From assembly GCF_030295935.1 (NCBI RefSeq), contig NZ_AP027362.1, positions 496,001 through 560,000 of the forward strand: a stretch of DNA of 64,000 nt, in the 5' to 3' direction. Both the position numbers and the translations under genes were made by a program. Below, piece after piece: positions 52,094 to 60,780 of the stretch; the stretch's first letter is position 1; each line of letters begins with the position of its first letter. The notes beneath the pieces were generated by a model that saw only the letters and a list, made by a program, of their open reading frames with translations, made no database searches and had not been told where the DNA came from. The DNA comes from Thalassotalea piscium. GTDB lineage: Bacteria > Pseudomonadota > Gammaproteobacteria > Enterobacterales > Alteromonadaceae.

Positions 52094-52128
52094 AACCAAG
52101 TAAATTCTCTATGCTTTTACTTGGTTTT
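52094..52128 (+). terminator. Probable ompA terminator
   Basis: AACCAAGTAAA pairs perfectly with TTTACTTGGTT around an 11-base loop and runs into TTTT. It now lies 233 bases past the ompA stop because element F is in between, so the ompA mRNA should carry the element in its 3' untranslated region. Confidence 0.75.
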
Positions 52129-52161
52129 ATTATTTTAAATGGCGGGTAAGTGTCAGTAATT

Positions 52162-52187
52162 AAAAAAGCTTCTGACGAAGCTTTTTT
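52162..52187. terminator. Bidirectional terminator by the small 63-residue gene
   Basis: AAAAAAGCTTC and GAAGCTTTTTT form an 11-bp stem around TGAC, with A- and T-runs for both directions. It ends the minus-strand gene at 52200. Confidence 0.88.
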
Positions 52188-52199
52188 AAAATTCACTTT

Positions 52200-52391
52200 T
52201 TAGTAGTAGGTATCTTCCCGGTTATGGGCTTGGGGATCATAAATAATTTCGTCGTAAGGTACTTCAAAACTATTGTTATCGTCGGTGTTAGCCATATAAA
52301 TGGTGCGAGTTGATCCGTCAATCCACGTCACTGTACCACTACCTTTTTTACTTCCACACTTCATACCAATGTGTATATCGTTAAACTCCAT
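52200..52391 (-). CDS. Small hypothetical protein, 63 residues
   Basis: The 63-residue protein MEFNDIHIGMKCGSKKGSGT... has alternating hydrophobic positions that suggest a small beta barrel (SH3-like), rich in Gly, Asp and Tyr. A strong GAGGGGG lies just before the ATG and a good terminator follows, so it is likely a real gene. No family recognised. It is not in an operon. Confidence 0.65.
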   Translation of the reverse strand: MEFNDIHIGMKCGSKKGSGTVTWIDGSTRTIYMANTDDNNSFEVPYDEIIYDPQAHNREDTYY

Positions 52392-52886
52392 AGTACCCCC
52401 TCATAAAATTACGAATACCTCTAGCTTAATTAGTTTAGAGTTATTATTTTTAGATTAGTTCATTCAAAAAGTTTTAATGTTGTTGTATTGAAAATAACTA
52501 ACTGTAATCAATACCACCTCTAATACTTTATATTCTAATTAAGCGGTCACTTTCTTATACTGATTGACATAAGAAATTATGCTTATATTTTCAACAGCAG
52601 TGAAACTATTATAGGGAGAAATTGTAGGATAGCCAGAAAGAAAAGGGAGAAAATCATGTATGAATTAAGTAAAACAAACTAAGCCCTTTATTACTCTAAT
52701 CTAGCTAGTTAGAACCTTTTTATATAAGGGAAAAGCTAGATAGTGATTTTTATCGCTATAAGTAAGTTTTTAATGGAAAGGATTTTTTTAAGTCATTGAT
52801 TAGTGTCGATATAACAAATTATATCGACACTAATAAATTCGTGTTTTACGTCTTATTTACGTAGTATGTTGGCTATAAATAAGTGT
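52392..52886. other. Intergenic region with a possible short structured transcript
   Basis: 495 bases between two minus-strand genes. On the plus strand it has TTGACA at 52564-52569, a strong AAGGGAGA at 52643-52650, an 8-codon ORF at 52656-52682 (MYELSKTN), a stem ATCTAGCT/AGCTAGAT (52699-52741) with an inner CCTT/AAGG, a second hairpin AGTGAT/ATCGCT (52742-52757), and a 16-bp perfect stem at 52799-52834. No downstream plus-strand gene follows. Confidence 0.4.
52799..52834. terminator. 16-bp perfect stem-loop downstream of mepM
   Basis: ATTAGTGTCGATATAA pairs without mismatch with TTATATCGACACTAAT around CAAA. It is 53 bases beyond the mepM stop on the minus strand. A T-run on the minus strand (TTAAAAAA region) is a few bases off, so its use as a terminator is plausible but not certain. 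Confidence 0.55.
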
Positions 52887-54275
52887 TTATGGGGCTTGTA
52901 GGCGGTTTTTACCTTCAACAGGTAAAATACCATTAGCGGCAAGAAGTGCTTGTCTAGAACCAGAAAGCTCTTTTAAACGTTGCTCTGCCACAAGGGTGAA
53001 ATCTGCTTTATATTTGTTATCAATTGGCTGTGCATCAGGTAACTTGACTGTTCTTGGATTACGATGCACGCCATTTAACAAAAATTCATAATGTAGGTGT
53101 GGTCCAGATGCTAACCCAGTTGAACCAACGTAACCAATTACTTGGCCTTGTTTAACACGTTGGCCTTTTTTTACAGCACGCTTTGAAAAGTGGATATATT
53201 TAGTTTCTATCCCATTACCATGCTGGATAAATACATGGTGACCATTGTATTTATCATAAGAAGCTCTTACTACCTTGCCGTTACCAGCGGCAAGAACCGG
53301 AGTGCCAGTTTTAGCGGCGTAGTCAGTTCCTCTGTGTGCCTTCCAGCGTTTTTGTACAGGATGAAAACGTTTAGGTTTGAAGTTAGAGCTAATGTATTTA
53401 AAGCTAACAGGTGCTCTTAAAAAAGCCTTGCGCATACTTTTGCCGTCAGGGGTGTAATACTCACCATCTGTAAAGCGAATAGCTTGGAAAGGGTCATCTT
53501 GATTAACAAACTCTGCTGCTAATATTTTGCCTGTACCAATAAACTCTCCGTCGATATATTTATTTTCATAGACCACGTGAAAGGTGTCGCCTTGGCGAAT
53601 ATCAATACCAAAATCAATATCCCAACCAAAGATATTAGCGAGGTTAATAATTTGAGCATCATTTAAGCCTGATTCAATGCCTGCATTCCAAAAGCTACTT
53701 TTAATAATGCCATGGGCAATACTTTCTTGAATTTCAACAGTTTTTTCTTCAAAGTGTGCTTGGTATTTTCCATCAATTAAATTAACAAATAGTGTTTTTG
53801 TTTGGGAAATGGGGTATTCAAGAGCAGCAAGTTCTTTTTTGTCATTAGTACCAATACGCAATACATCACCAACCTGTAACCTTTTTAATTGGTTGCTAGC
53901 TTCACCTTCTACAGTACTTACTTTATAAGTGGTTTGTGCATTAAAGCCTAAACGTTTAAATATTTTAGCTAAAGAGTCGCCATTACGCACTTTAGCGCTT
54001 TGCCAGTTAAATTGTTCACTAATATCTAAAAAGTTATCATCTTGACCTGAATTGTCTTGGTTATTGTCGGCTTGATGAGTAGATATTTCTGAGTCTTCAG
54101 GTAACGCTAGTTGGTAGCGTTGCCCTACTTTTAATGAATTATCTGCAGTTTGGCGGCTAGCCGTTGCTTTTTCTGAAGGCAATAAAATCAGTAAAAGCAG
54201 CATTATGCTAATAATGCTGATCACCAATTGATGCTTTTTTGGTAGTTGTATGTATAAGTTTTTTATGTTTTTCAA
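52887..54275 (-). CDS. mepM: Murein DD-endopeptidase MepM-like (M23)
   Basis: 462 residues (E. coli MepM has 440). An N-terminal membrane anchor LVISIISIMLLLLILLP, an OapA/LysM-like part (SAKVRNGDSLAKIFKRLGF near residue 95), and a C-terminal M23 metallopeptidase with HRGTDYAAKTGTPVLAAG (zinc His and Asp) and SGPHLHYEFLLNG. It cuts D-Ala-mDAP cross-links to let the murein sacculus grow. Divergent from tyrS, an arrangement shared with relatives such as Shewanella. Confidence 0.9.
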   Translation of the reverse strand: MKNIKNLYIQLPKKHQLVISIISIMLLLLILLPSEKATASRQTADNSLKVGQRYQLALPEDSEISTHQADNNQDNSGQDDNFLDISEQFNWQSAKVRNGDSLAKIFKRLGFNAQTTYKVSTVEGEASNQLKRLQVGDVLRIGTNDKKELAALEYPISQTKTLFVNLIDGKYQAHFEEKTVEIQESIAHGIIKSSFWNAGIESGLNDAQIINLANIFGWDIDFGIDIRQGDTFHVVYENKYIDGEFIGTGKILAAEFVNQDDPFQAIRFTDGEYYTPDGKSMRKAFLRAPVSFKYISSNFKPKRFHPVQKRWKAHRGTDYAAKTGTPVLAAGNGKVVRASYDKYNGHHVFIQHGNGIETKYIHFSKRAVKKGQRVKQGQVIGYVGSTGLASGPHLHYEFLLNGVHRNPRTVKLPDAQPIDNKYKADFTLVAEQRLKELSGSRQALLAANGILPVEGKNRLQAP

Positions 54276-54430
54276 AAAGTTACTACCTTTTATACAGGGT
54301 TTACTACGACGTCTATCGTTTACTATAACAAATTATTACACAAACAAACAACGTTAGGGTTTTAACCTCACGCAATTTTACAGTAGAATTCATGTTAATT
54401 TCTATAAATCCTATTACCGGAGTCAATTTA

Positions 54431-55630
54431 ATGACCGATGTCAGCCAAGCGCTTGCTGAATTAAAGCGCGGTGCAGAAGAAATCTTGCTAGAAGATGAAT
54501 TGTTAGAAAAGCTGAAGCAAGGCAAACCACTTAAAATTAAAGCTGGTTTTGATCCTACCGCTCCCGATTTACACTTAGGTCATACGGTCTTGATTAATAA
54601 ATTAAGACAGTTTCAACAATTAGGGCATGAGGTTATTTTTCTAATTGGTGACTTTACCGGCATGATAGGTGATCCTTCAGGTAAGAATGTTACGCGCAAG
54701 CCATTGTCAAAAGAAGATGTTTTAGCTAATGCTGAAACGTATAAAGAGCAAGTGTTTAAAATATTAGATCCTGCTAAAACACGCGTTGAATTTAACTCTA
54801 CCTGGATGAATAACTTAGGTGCAGCAGGAATGCTTAAACTTGCTTCTCGCCAAACAGTTGCCAGAATGATGGAGCGTGACGATTTTAAAAAGCGCTATGC
54901 AGCGGGGCAATCAATTGCTATTCACGAATTTATGTATCCATTAGTACAAGGCTGGGACTCTGTTGCGTTAGAGTCTGATGTGGAACTAGGTGGTACGGAT
55001 CAAAAGTTTAACTTATTAATGGGGCGAGAATTACAGAAAAGTGAAGGGCAACGACCTCAAACTGTATTAATGACCCCTTTACTTGAAGGTTTAGATGGCG
55101 TACAAAAAATGTCAAAGTCTTTAGGTAACTATATTGGCATTACCGATGCACCTTCAGAAATGTTTGGTAAAATAATGTCTATTTCAGACGATTTAATGTG
55201 GCGTTATTATCAATTACTGAGTTTCAAAACGCTTGAGGTTATTGAAGGTTATAAGCAAGACGTCGAAAATGGCGCTAACCCCAGAGATATCAAAATTGCA
55301 TTGGCAAAAGAGTTGATTGAACGTTTTCATGATAAAGATTCGGCGGAGGCTGCCCATCAAGAATTTATCAATCGTTTTCAAAAAGGCGCTATGCCAGAAG
55401 ATATCCCAGAAGTTGAGCTTCAAACCGAAGAAGGAGAGTTAGCCATCGCTAACCTACTAAAAGATGCAGGTTTAGCAAGCAGTACCTCTGAAGCTATGCG
55501 TATGATCAAACAAGGTGCAGCAAAAATAGATGGTGAAAAAATTGCAGATAACAAATTAAAAATTTCTGCGGGTACAACTGCTATTTTTCAGGTAGGAAAG
55601 CGAAAATTTGCACGTGTTACCGTAAAATAA
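54431..55630 (+). CDS. tyrS: Tyrosyl-tRNA synthetase
   Basis: 399 residues from the ATG at 54431; GGAG lies 8 bases upstream, and the longer open frame to 54392 is leader. Class-I synthetase with HLGH (in [14 protein letters not shown]) and KMSKS (in [12 protein letters not shown]), plus a C-terminal S4-like tRNA-binding domain ([17 protein letters not shown]). The shorter length and these motifs fit the TyrRS branch of about 400 residues found in Vibrio and relatives rather than the 424-residue E. coli form. Confidence 0.95.
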   Translation: MTDVSQALAELKRGAEEILLEDELLEKLKQGKPLKIKAGFDPTAPDLHLGHTVLINKLRQFQQLGHEVIFLIGDFTGMIGDPSGKNVTRKPLSKEDVLANAETYKEQVFKILDPAKTRVEFNSTWMNNLGAAGMLKLASRQTVARMMERDDFKKRYAAGQSIAIHEFMYPLVQGWDSVALESDVELGGTDQKFNLLMGRELQKSEGQRPQTVLMTPLLEGLDGVQKMSKSLGNYIGITDAPSEMFGKIMSISDDLMWRYYQLLSFKTLEVIEGYKQDVENGANPRDIKIALAKELIERFHDKDSAEAAHQEFINRFQKGAMPEDIPEVELQTEEGELAIANLLKDAGLASSTSEAMRMIKQGAAKIDGEKIADNKLKISAGTTAIFQVGKRKFARVTVK

Positions 55631-55657
55631 ATATCGCATTATCTCACGCGGAAATTA

Positions 55658-55686
55658 AGCCAATAATACCAATTATTGGCTTTTTT
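55658..55686 (+). terminator. tyrS terminator
   Basis: AGCCAATAAT and ATTATTGGCT form a 10-bp stem around ACCA, followed by T6, 27 bases after the tyrS stop. Confidence 0.87.
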
Positions 55687-55720
55687 ATTTATGTGCGAGC
55701 AGAAAAATAAGGATAACGAT

Positions 55721-56161
55721 ATGCTAAGATGGCTAATGATCACATTATTGGTGCTAGGCGTTTTTTTATTAATATTGTTAGCGTTAGGGCTTTTACTGAC
55801 TAAAAATGAGCAAGATACTCGAGCGTTAATTGAGCAGCTAGCAATAGATAATGCACAGCAGCTTGTATTGCCTCAAGAACAATCTTCTGTGACATTGCCA
55901 GCAGACACACCGCCACAAATTAATGGAACTGCCCAAAGACAACAAGAGATAATTAGTAAAAATTTAACTTGTGTAGATAATAAACAGTGTCAGTTAATCC
56001 GCTTATCATTAAACCCTTGTCCTATTGCAATAAATTTAATAGGTGCGCAGCTAATTAAAAAGTATAATAGGGTAAATGAATCTTTTAGCAGTGCAAATTG
56101 TAGCGACTCAAATAATGTGATTGAAGCGGTATGCATCAATAATTTGTGTGAAATTAAGTAA
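55721..56161 (+). CDS. Membrane-anchored hypothetical protein
   Basis: 146 residues from the ATG at 55721, chosen because AAGGATAA precedes it; the frame is open to 55676, but that part overlaps the tyrS terminator. One N-terminal helix (WLMITLLVLGVFLLILLALG), then an outside-facing domain with six cysteines (LTCVDNKQCQL, NPCPIA, NCSD, AVCINNLCEIK), suggesting periplasmic disulfides. No family recognised. Confidence 0.65.
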   Translation: MLRWLMITLLVLGVFLLILLALGLLLTKNEQDTRALIEQLAIDNAQQLVLPQEQSSVTLPADTPPQINGTAQRQQEIISKNLTCVDNKQCQLIRLSLNPCPIAINLIGAQLIKKYNRVNESFSSANCSDSNNVIEAVCINNLCEIK

Positions 56162-56425
56162 CCTTAGCTGGGGTTAAAAGATAAGTTAATGCCCTGAAAT
56201 TGCTAGACTTGTGGTTGTAGCCACTCACTAGCTTGATAGTTTTTCTTAATTCAAGGCAAATTCATTAAGAATTATTCTATTGTGTATGAATTTAACACAG
56301 AAGTCAGGAAAAATAGATGCTAGAGAGCTATTTATTACCCCGAGTTGAGGTTAAGTAGTTTAATGCTAGGTGTTTGCGTATTAGCTCAGTATAATTAATT
56401 TTTATTTACTAGATACTATACAGTA

Positions 56426-56749
56426 ATGAACTTTCCAAATGATGAAACTGGCCAAGTATTGGCTGAAATGCAGGCCGAAGGCATTGATTTTACTATTGTG
56501 CATAAGGTCGTTTTTTTTCAGCTTTTTGAGCGTAAAGAAGATGCTCAAGCAATGGTTGCACACTTAGCTGAAAAAACGCCTGATATGGCGGTAACGATAC
56601 AACCTGATCAAAGCCCTAATGTTTGGGATGTTGATTGTACAGTTACTATGTTATTAGATTACGATGCGATAATTGCTCAAGAAGCTGAGTTTGAACAACT
56701 TGCGGCAAAATTTAAAGGTTATAATGACGGCTGGGGCGTAGAAGTATAA
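56426..56749 (+). CDS. rraB: RraB-family regulator of RNase E activity
   Basis: 107 residues. The C-terminal KFKGYNDGWGVEV corresponds to the YDGWG motif of RraB, and the N-terminus (FPNDETGQVLAEMQAEGIDF) fits the domain start. E. coli RraB inhibits RNase E and reshapes mRNA decay. This protein is shorter and lacks the long acidic tail of the E. coli form, so the family assignment is better than the exact orthology. Confidence 0.78.
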   Translation: MNFPNDETGQVLAEMQAEGIDFTIVHKVVFFQLFERKEDAQAMVAHLAEKTPDMAVTIQPDQSPNVWDVDCTVTMLLDYDAIIAQEAEFEQLAAKFKGYNDGWGVEV

Positions 56750-56752
56750 ATT

Positions 56753-57379
56753 CTACTTCCCGTCTTTATCAACTATCTCAAATGCGGGTAACGATACTTG
56801 CCAGTATATTGCAGCTAATCGAAGCTTCAATGCGCCTAAAATTGCACAAACTGTTGCCACATTTTCTGACCAGCCTAAGTAATTAAACAATACGTACATA
56901 CTGCCACCTAAAATTGCTGCTGTCGCATAGATTTCTTGTTGTAATATCATCGGAATTACATTACATAGAACATCGCGTATCATGCCGCCAGCTACGCCCG
57001 TTATCATTCCCATAACAATAGCAACAGGTATTGGGGCACCAAGATACATAGCTTTTTGAGTACCAAGTACAGCAAATAAGGCTAAACCAAAGGCATCGGC
57101 AATTAATAAAAAACGTTTTGGAATGCGTTTAGGACAGCGAACTAAAAGAATAGTGAGCGCAGCAGTTGCTAAAATAACATAAAGGTAGAGAGGGTCTTTA
57201 ACCCAAAATACTTTTGTGCCTAATATCACATCACGTATAGTACCACCGCCAATAGCGGTAACGGCAGATAAAACAACTACTCCAAAGGGATCTAATTGGT
57301 ATCTACCGGCCATTAATGCACCCGAAAATGCAAAAACAATTACACCAAAGATATCTAACCAATAGAGTAGTTCAGTCAT
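56753..57379 (-). CDS. TRIC-type cation channel family (UPF0126)
   Basis: 208 residues with about seven hydrophobic helices in two repeated halves, each with a glycine motif: AIGGGTIRDVILG and GVAGGMIRDVLCN. This is the bacterial TRIC/UPF0126 family (YadS and YicG in E. coli), potassium-type channels or glycine-related transporters. It follows the rhodanese gene by 15 bases on the same strand, so the two are probably co-transcribed. Confidence 0.88.
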   Translation of the reverse strand: MTELLYWLDIFGVIVFAFSGALMAGRYQLDPFGVVVLSAVTAIGGGTIRDVILGTKVFWVKDPLYLYVILATAALTILLVRCPKRIPKRFLLIADAFGLALFAVLGTQKAMYLGAPIPVAIVMGMITGVAGGMIRDVLCNVIPMILQQEIYATAAILGGSMYVLFNYLGWSENVATVCAILGALKLRLAAIYWQVSLPAFEIVDKDGK

Positions 57380-57394
57380 TTGTGTAAAATTAAA

Positions 57395-57790
57395 TTATTG
57401 CTTAATTGTTGGTAAGCCTGCGGCAACCCAACCGTTCATATCTCCAGCCAAGTGCTTTATTTGATTAAAGCCATTTTTTAATAAAATATTCTCAGCAATA
57501 TCAGCTCGTTTCCCCGAACGACAATGAACAATGACCATAGTATCTTTATACTGACTAAGCATTGAAAGGTTATTTTCAATGTCGGTATGGCTAACATTAA
57601 TAGCACCATCAATATGTTGTTCAGCATATTCTTGTGGGGTGCGAACATCTAAAATTATAAATTTTGGTGCTTTTTCAGCGGCCTTAAGACTGAGTACTTG
57701 TTGCTGGGTAACTTCAGGCACATCGGCTGCAATAACAGAAGCGCTAATAAAAACAAAAGTAATTAAGACAAGTAAAAATAAACCTTTCAT
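57395..57790 (-). CDS. Periplasmic rhodanese-like protein
   Basis: 131 residues. A signal peptide (LFLLVLITFVFISASVIAAD) precedes a single rhodanese domain with ILDVRTPQEYAEQHIDGAIN and the active-site loop HCRSGKRA, cysteine included. Such PspE-like proteins are sulfur transferases of the periplasm; the physiological acceptor is unknown. First gene of a likely pair with the TRIC channel gene. Confidence 0.87.
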   Translation of the reverse strand: MKGLFLLVLITFVFISASVIAADVPEVTQQQVLSLKAAEKAPKFIILDVRTPQEYAEQHIDGAINVSHTDIENNLSMLSQYKDTMVIVHCRSGKRADIAENILLKNGFNQIKHLAGDMNGWVAAGLPTIKQ

Positions 57791-57821
57791 TGTAGTACTC
57801 CGATAGTAAGTAGTTTTAAGT

Positions 57822-57913
57822 AATACCTAACCTGAGCTCGGGATAATGAATTTGCGCAAAAATAGTAGCTTTGGTGTACTTAGCTTATTCCGAATTCAGG
57901 TTACTTAGGTATT
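57822..57913. repeat. 92-bp inverted-repeat element (TAACCTGAATTCGG family)
   Basis: AATACCTAACCTGAGCTCGG at the left and the reverse complement of CCGAATTCAGGTTACTTAGGTATT at the right form terminal repeats around about 50 AT-rich bases. Related ends occur at 42413 and 48928. Located between the rhodanese promoter side and the next element. Confidence 0.7.
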
Positions 57914-57925
57914 AGCTTCTAATTG

Positions 57926-58146
57926 TATACCCAAACCACCTCAAGATGCGAGTTTCAGTTAGAATTAAAAGGGGGATGGCATGGCATTGATTACAAGTAA
58001 TAGTGGTGCTATTGCTAGGGCGTGTTACAGGCACATACTCTCATCGTTGTTACTTCTTAGAAGGGGCTTCATTCTTGCAAACTAACGCCTTGATATTAAG
58101 TGCCTGTGATACGCTGAACCCTGCACCTTGAGGTGGCTTGGGTATA
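57926..58146. repeat. 221-bp element with TATACCCAAACCACCTCAAG ends
   Basis: The left end TATACCCAAACCACCTCAAG and the right end CTTGAGGTGGCTTGGGTATA are inverted repeats with one mismatch. Inside, GTTACAGGCAC and GTGCCTGTGATAC form a second inverted pair. No ORF. It lies just beyond the stop of the CobD-like gene; a short version of the same ends lies at 59897-59951. Confidence 0.85.
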
Positions 58147-58153
58147 CTCCAAA

Positions 58154-59134
58154 TTAGCGAGTAAATAATACCGATATATAGGTAAAGATAATAAGCAAGA
58201 TGACTAAAGCAATATCAACTATTAACAGTTGTTTACTACTGTTGTTGATATCGGTTACTAACGGTTGATTGCCGCTTGTATTAAAACCTAACCTTCTTAA
58301 CTTTTGTTGGTTATACATAGCCACACCTCCCAGTTGAATATTTAAATTTAGTGCATGTAATTCAACTAGCAGGTTAGGGGTTAACTGAAAAAAAGACTGG
58401 CGAGTCACCCGCCAAAAATGGAAAAAATTATGTCCAATAGTTGTTAGTAAGTAGGTGGTGTAATATACCCGAGTTGGCAGCCAAGTTATCAGTTGCATCA
58501 GAAAGTTACTTGCTTGACCAAAATAGAAGAACTTAGCGACTTTGGTATTCCAACTGTAATGCATTTCAAGTACTAAGCGGTACGCCAAAGCCGCTATTGG
58601 ACCAATTAATAAATAACAAAAGCTAACAACAATATGCAGTTGTATGTGCTTGATTAACTGCATTTCAATAGTGGCTTTGCTTAATCCCATAGCTGAAAGT
58701 TGACGAGTATCTCGCAGACAATTTTCTTGAAGTAATGACTTAGCCGTTTGTTTATCGTTGTTGGTTAATGCACGGCTAATTTTGTTGCTGAGTGAAGATA
58801 AATTGAAGTGACCTAAAGCCATATACAGTAGTAGTACCTGCCATAACTGTTCAATTGCAACAAATTCTTCAAAGAGCCATAAAATAACAATTAATGGTGC
58901 AAGAGTAATCAGCAGGGCAATTAGCCCTGCTATTTTTTGTTGGTGATCACTGTTGGTGCTTTTGTTGACTTTGTCTGATAAGCGCTGACAATAAAACTGA
59001 AAGTACTGCATACCGTGAGTTGCACTAAGATTACCGCTAAATTTAGCAATAATTAGCTTAACAATTATCACAATAGCTAAAATCGCCGTATGTTGGACAA
59101 GGTTGGGTAGTGCTTCAAAGCTATACATTGTCAT
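58154..59134 (-). CDS. CobD/CbiB-family membrane protein
   Basis: 326 residues with four or five hydrophobic helices and the CobD/CbiB-like segment LLQENCLRDTRQLSAMGLSKATIE followed by YLLIGPIAALAYRLVLEM. CbiB condenses adenosylcobyric acid with aminopropanol, but no cobalamin genes are nearby and the sequence is divergent, so the real substrate may differ. It follows mtnN by 17 bases on the same strand; that pairing occurs in other alteromonads. Confidence 0.72.
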   Translation of the reverse strand: MTMYSFEALPNLVQHTAILAIVIIVKLIIAKFSGNLSATHGMQYFQFYCQRLSDKVNKSTNSDHQQKIAGLIALLITLAPLIVILWLFEEFVAIEQLWQVLLLYMALGHFNLSSLSNKISRALTNNDKQTAKSLLQENCLRDTRQLSAMGLSKATIEMQLIKHIQLHIVVSFCYLLIGPIAALAYRLVLEMHYSWNTKVAKFFYFGQASNFLMQLITWLPTRVYYTTYLLTTIGHNFFHFWRVTRQSFFQLTPNLLVELHALNLNIQLGGVAMYNQQKLRRLGFNTSGNQPLVTDINNSSKQLLIVDIALVILLIIFTYISVLFTR

Positions 59135-59151
59135 CGCTTAAGCGCAATAAG

Positions 59152-59862
59152 CTAACTTAAGTGCTTTCCTTTAAGTGTGTTCACCATCTTACAAACAAGC
59201 GCTGATGAATTAACTGATGCTGTTTCAAGGTATGCTTCAAATGATACAGGAGATTCTTTGCCTGCAATATCAGACATAGAACGAATAACAACAAAAGGGA
59301 CGCCAAATTGATGACAAGTATGAGCGATAGCTGCACCTTCCATTTCTACAGCAGCCATGGCTGGAAAGTTTTCACGGGCTTTGGCAATATCGTCATCTTT
59401 GGTCATAAAGGTGTCACCTGTTGTGATTAAACCGGTTAACGTTTGAATGTTATTTAACGTCTTTGCGTTTGCAACTGCTGCATCTACCAAGGTTTGATGA
59501 GGAATATAAGCAGGAGGATTTCCAGGTAATTGACCTATTTCATAACCAAAGGCTGTTACGTCTACGTCGTGGTAACGAACTTCAGTGCTAATTACAATAT
59601 CCCCCACTTTTAAAGATTGCTCGAAACCACCGGCTGATCCAGTATTTACAATGTAATCTGGGGTGTAACGATCTAATAAAATAGCAGTAGCAAGCGCAGC
59701 TGCAACTTTTCCTATGCCTGACTGAACAATAACAACTTCAACACCATCTAACTGGCCTTGATAAAAGGTAAAACCTGCATGTTGTTCAATAGTAGCATTA
59801 GTTAGTTTGTCTTTTAAAATGGCAACTTCTGGTTCCATTGCGCCAATAATACCTGCTTTCAT
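59152..59862 (-). CDS. mtnN: 5'-methylthioadenosine/S-adenosylhomocysteine nucleosidase
   Basis: 236 residues, close to E. coli MtnN (Pfs, 232). Motifs: MKAGIIGAMEPEVAILKDKL, QSGIGKVAAALAT, NTGSAGGFEQSLKVGDIVIS, AVEMEGAAIAHTCHQFGVPF and RSMSDIAGKES with the catalytic aspartate. It cleaves adenine from MTA and SAH, recycling methionine and feeding LuxS-type or SAH pathways. First of a probable two-gene unit with the CobD-like gene. Confidence 0.96.
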   Translation of the reverse strand: MKAGIIGAMEPEVAILKDKLTNATIEQHAGFTFYQGQLDGVEVVIVQSGIGKVAAALATAILLDRYTPDYIVNTGSAGGFEQSLKVGDIVISTEVRYHDVDVTAFGYEIGQLPGNPPAYIPHQTLVDAAVANAKTLNNIQTLTGLITTGDTFMTKDDDIAKARENFPAMAAVEMEGAAIAHTCHQFGVPFVVIRSMSDIAGKESPVSFEAYLETASVNSSALVCKMVNTLKGKHLS

Positions 59863-59896
59863 TTATTTATCTCTTAAGTCTTTGATTGCAACATTA

Positions 59897-59951
59897 TATA
59901 CCCAAGCCACCTCAAGATACAGAATTCACATTTTGAGGTGGTTTGGGTATA
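59897..59951. repeat. 55-bp short version of the TATACCCAAGCC element
   Basis: TATACCCAAGCCACCTCAA and TTGAGGTGGTTTGGGTATA pair (one G-T-type difference) around 17 bases, upstream of mtnN. It is the same terminal repeat as in 57926-58146 with the interior missing. Confidence 0.85.
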
Positions 59952-59990
59952 GCTAGCTTAAAGATACTCTATATTTGCGCAGTTATAGGT

Positions 59991-60662
59991 TTAGTGAGGG
60001 AGTGCAGCCACGCGAGGTGCTGGTATCTTGGCAGTTATGTTGTTTGAAGAATGCTCACTTTTAGCGGCAACAGAAGTTAATACGCCCACTTCACCATTTG
60101 TTACTTTGGGTGTACGGGGCTTCATCATAGTTGCAGGAATAACTCGACCTTTAATTTTTGGCGTTGGCGCAGGGGCTTGACCAAATAAACGGTTATGTAT
60201 ACAACTTTTGATTTCATCAACACTATAGTTTGGTTTAATTTTAATGCGGATGTGAGGAATGCTTGCCGCCTCTAGTGCACCGCTAACAAACCAGTCCTTT
60301 TTCATTTTATAGCCTTTACCTTGAGTGTCGACTAGGTCTAACGTTCCTAGGAGCTTCATGGTTTCGCGATCACAAATAACAAAATCTAAATATTTATTAT
60401 CGGCATTTGCTTTGGCGCTTTGTCCAGCCTTGCTTGAAACACCATTACGAATGGTAACGATATCAGAAAGCCTAACGCGGTTTAAAATACGATATTTTGG
60501 TCCTAGTGCCTGTTCCACCAAGTTTTGAAAATTCTTTTCTGCGGGGGTAAAAATGGCACTTTTACGATCAAAAGGAAAAGGGAAGCTATTGTCATTTAAA
60601 CGACTTGCTAGCAATGCAACAACCACTATAAGGCTGATCATAGCAAATAAGATTAGTTCCAT
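59991..60662 (-). CDS. DUF2726-domain protein
   Basis: 223 residues from the ATG at 60662 (GGAG 6 bases upstream; a TTG two codons earlier is less likely). One N-terminal helix (LILFAMISLIVVVALLA), then the DUF2726 domain with FTPAEKNFQNLVEQALGPKY, NKYLDFVICDRETMKLLGTL and AASIPHIRIKIKPNYSVDEI, which resembles a nuclease-like fold. The last 55 residues are basic and proline-rich. Function unknown. Confidence 0.82.
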   Translation of the reverse strand: MELILFAMISLIVVVALLASRLNDNSFPFPFDRKSAIFTPAEKNFQNLVEQALGPKYRILNRVRLSDIVTIRNGVSSKAGQSAKANADNKYLDFVICDRETMKLLGTLDLVDTQGKGYKMKKDWFVSGALEAASIPHIRIKIKPNYSVDEIKSCIHNRLFGQAPAPTPKIKGRVIPATMMKPRTPKVTNGEVGVLTSVAAKSEHSSNNITAKIPAPRVAALPH

Positions 60663-60780
60663 AGTCAACTCCGGTAATTCAAATTATTGACAATATTAAT
60701 GATTATCTTTGAATAAGCACTATTTATGCCAGAGCGCGATAACTATGTGAACTAATATTAATTTACTTGAAAATAGCCTA

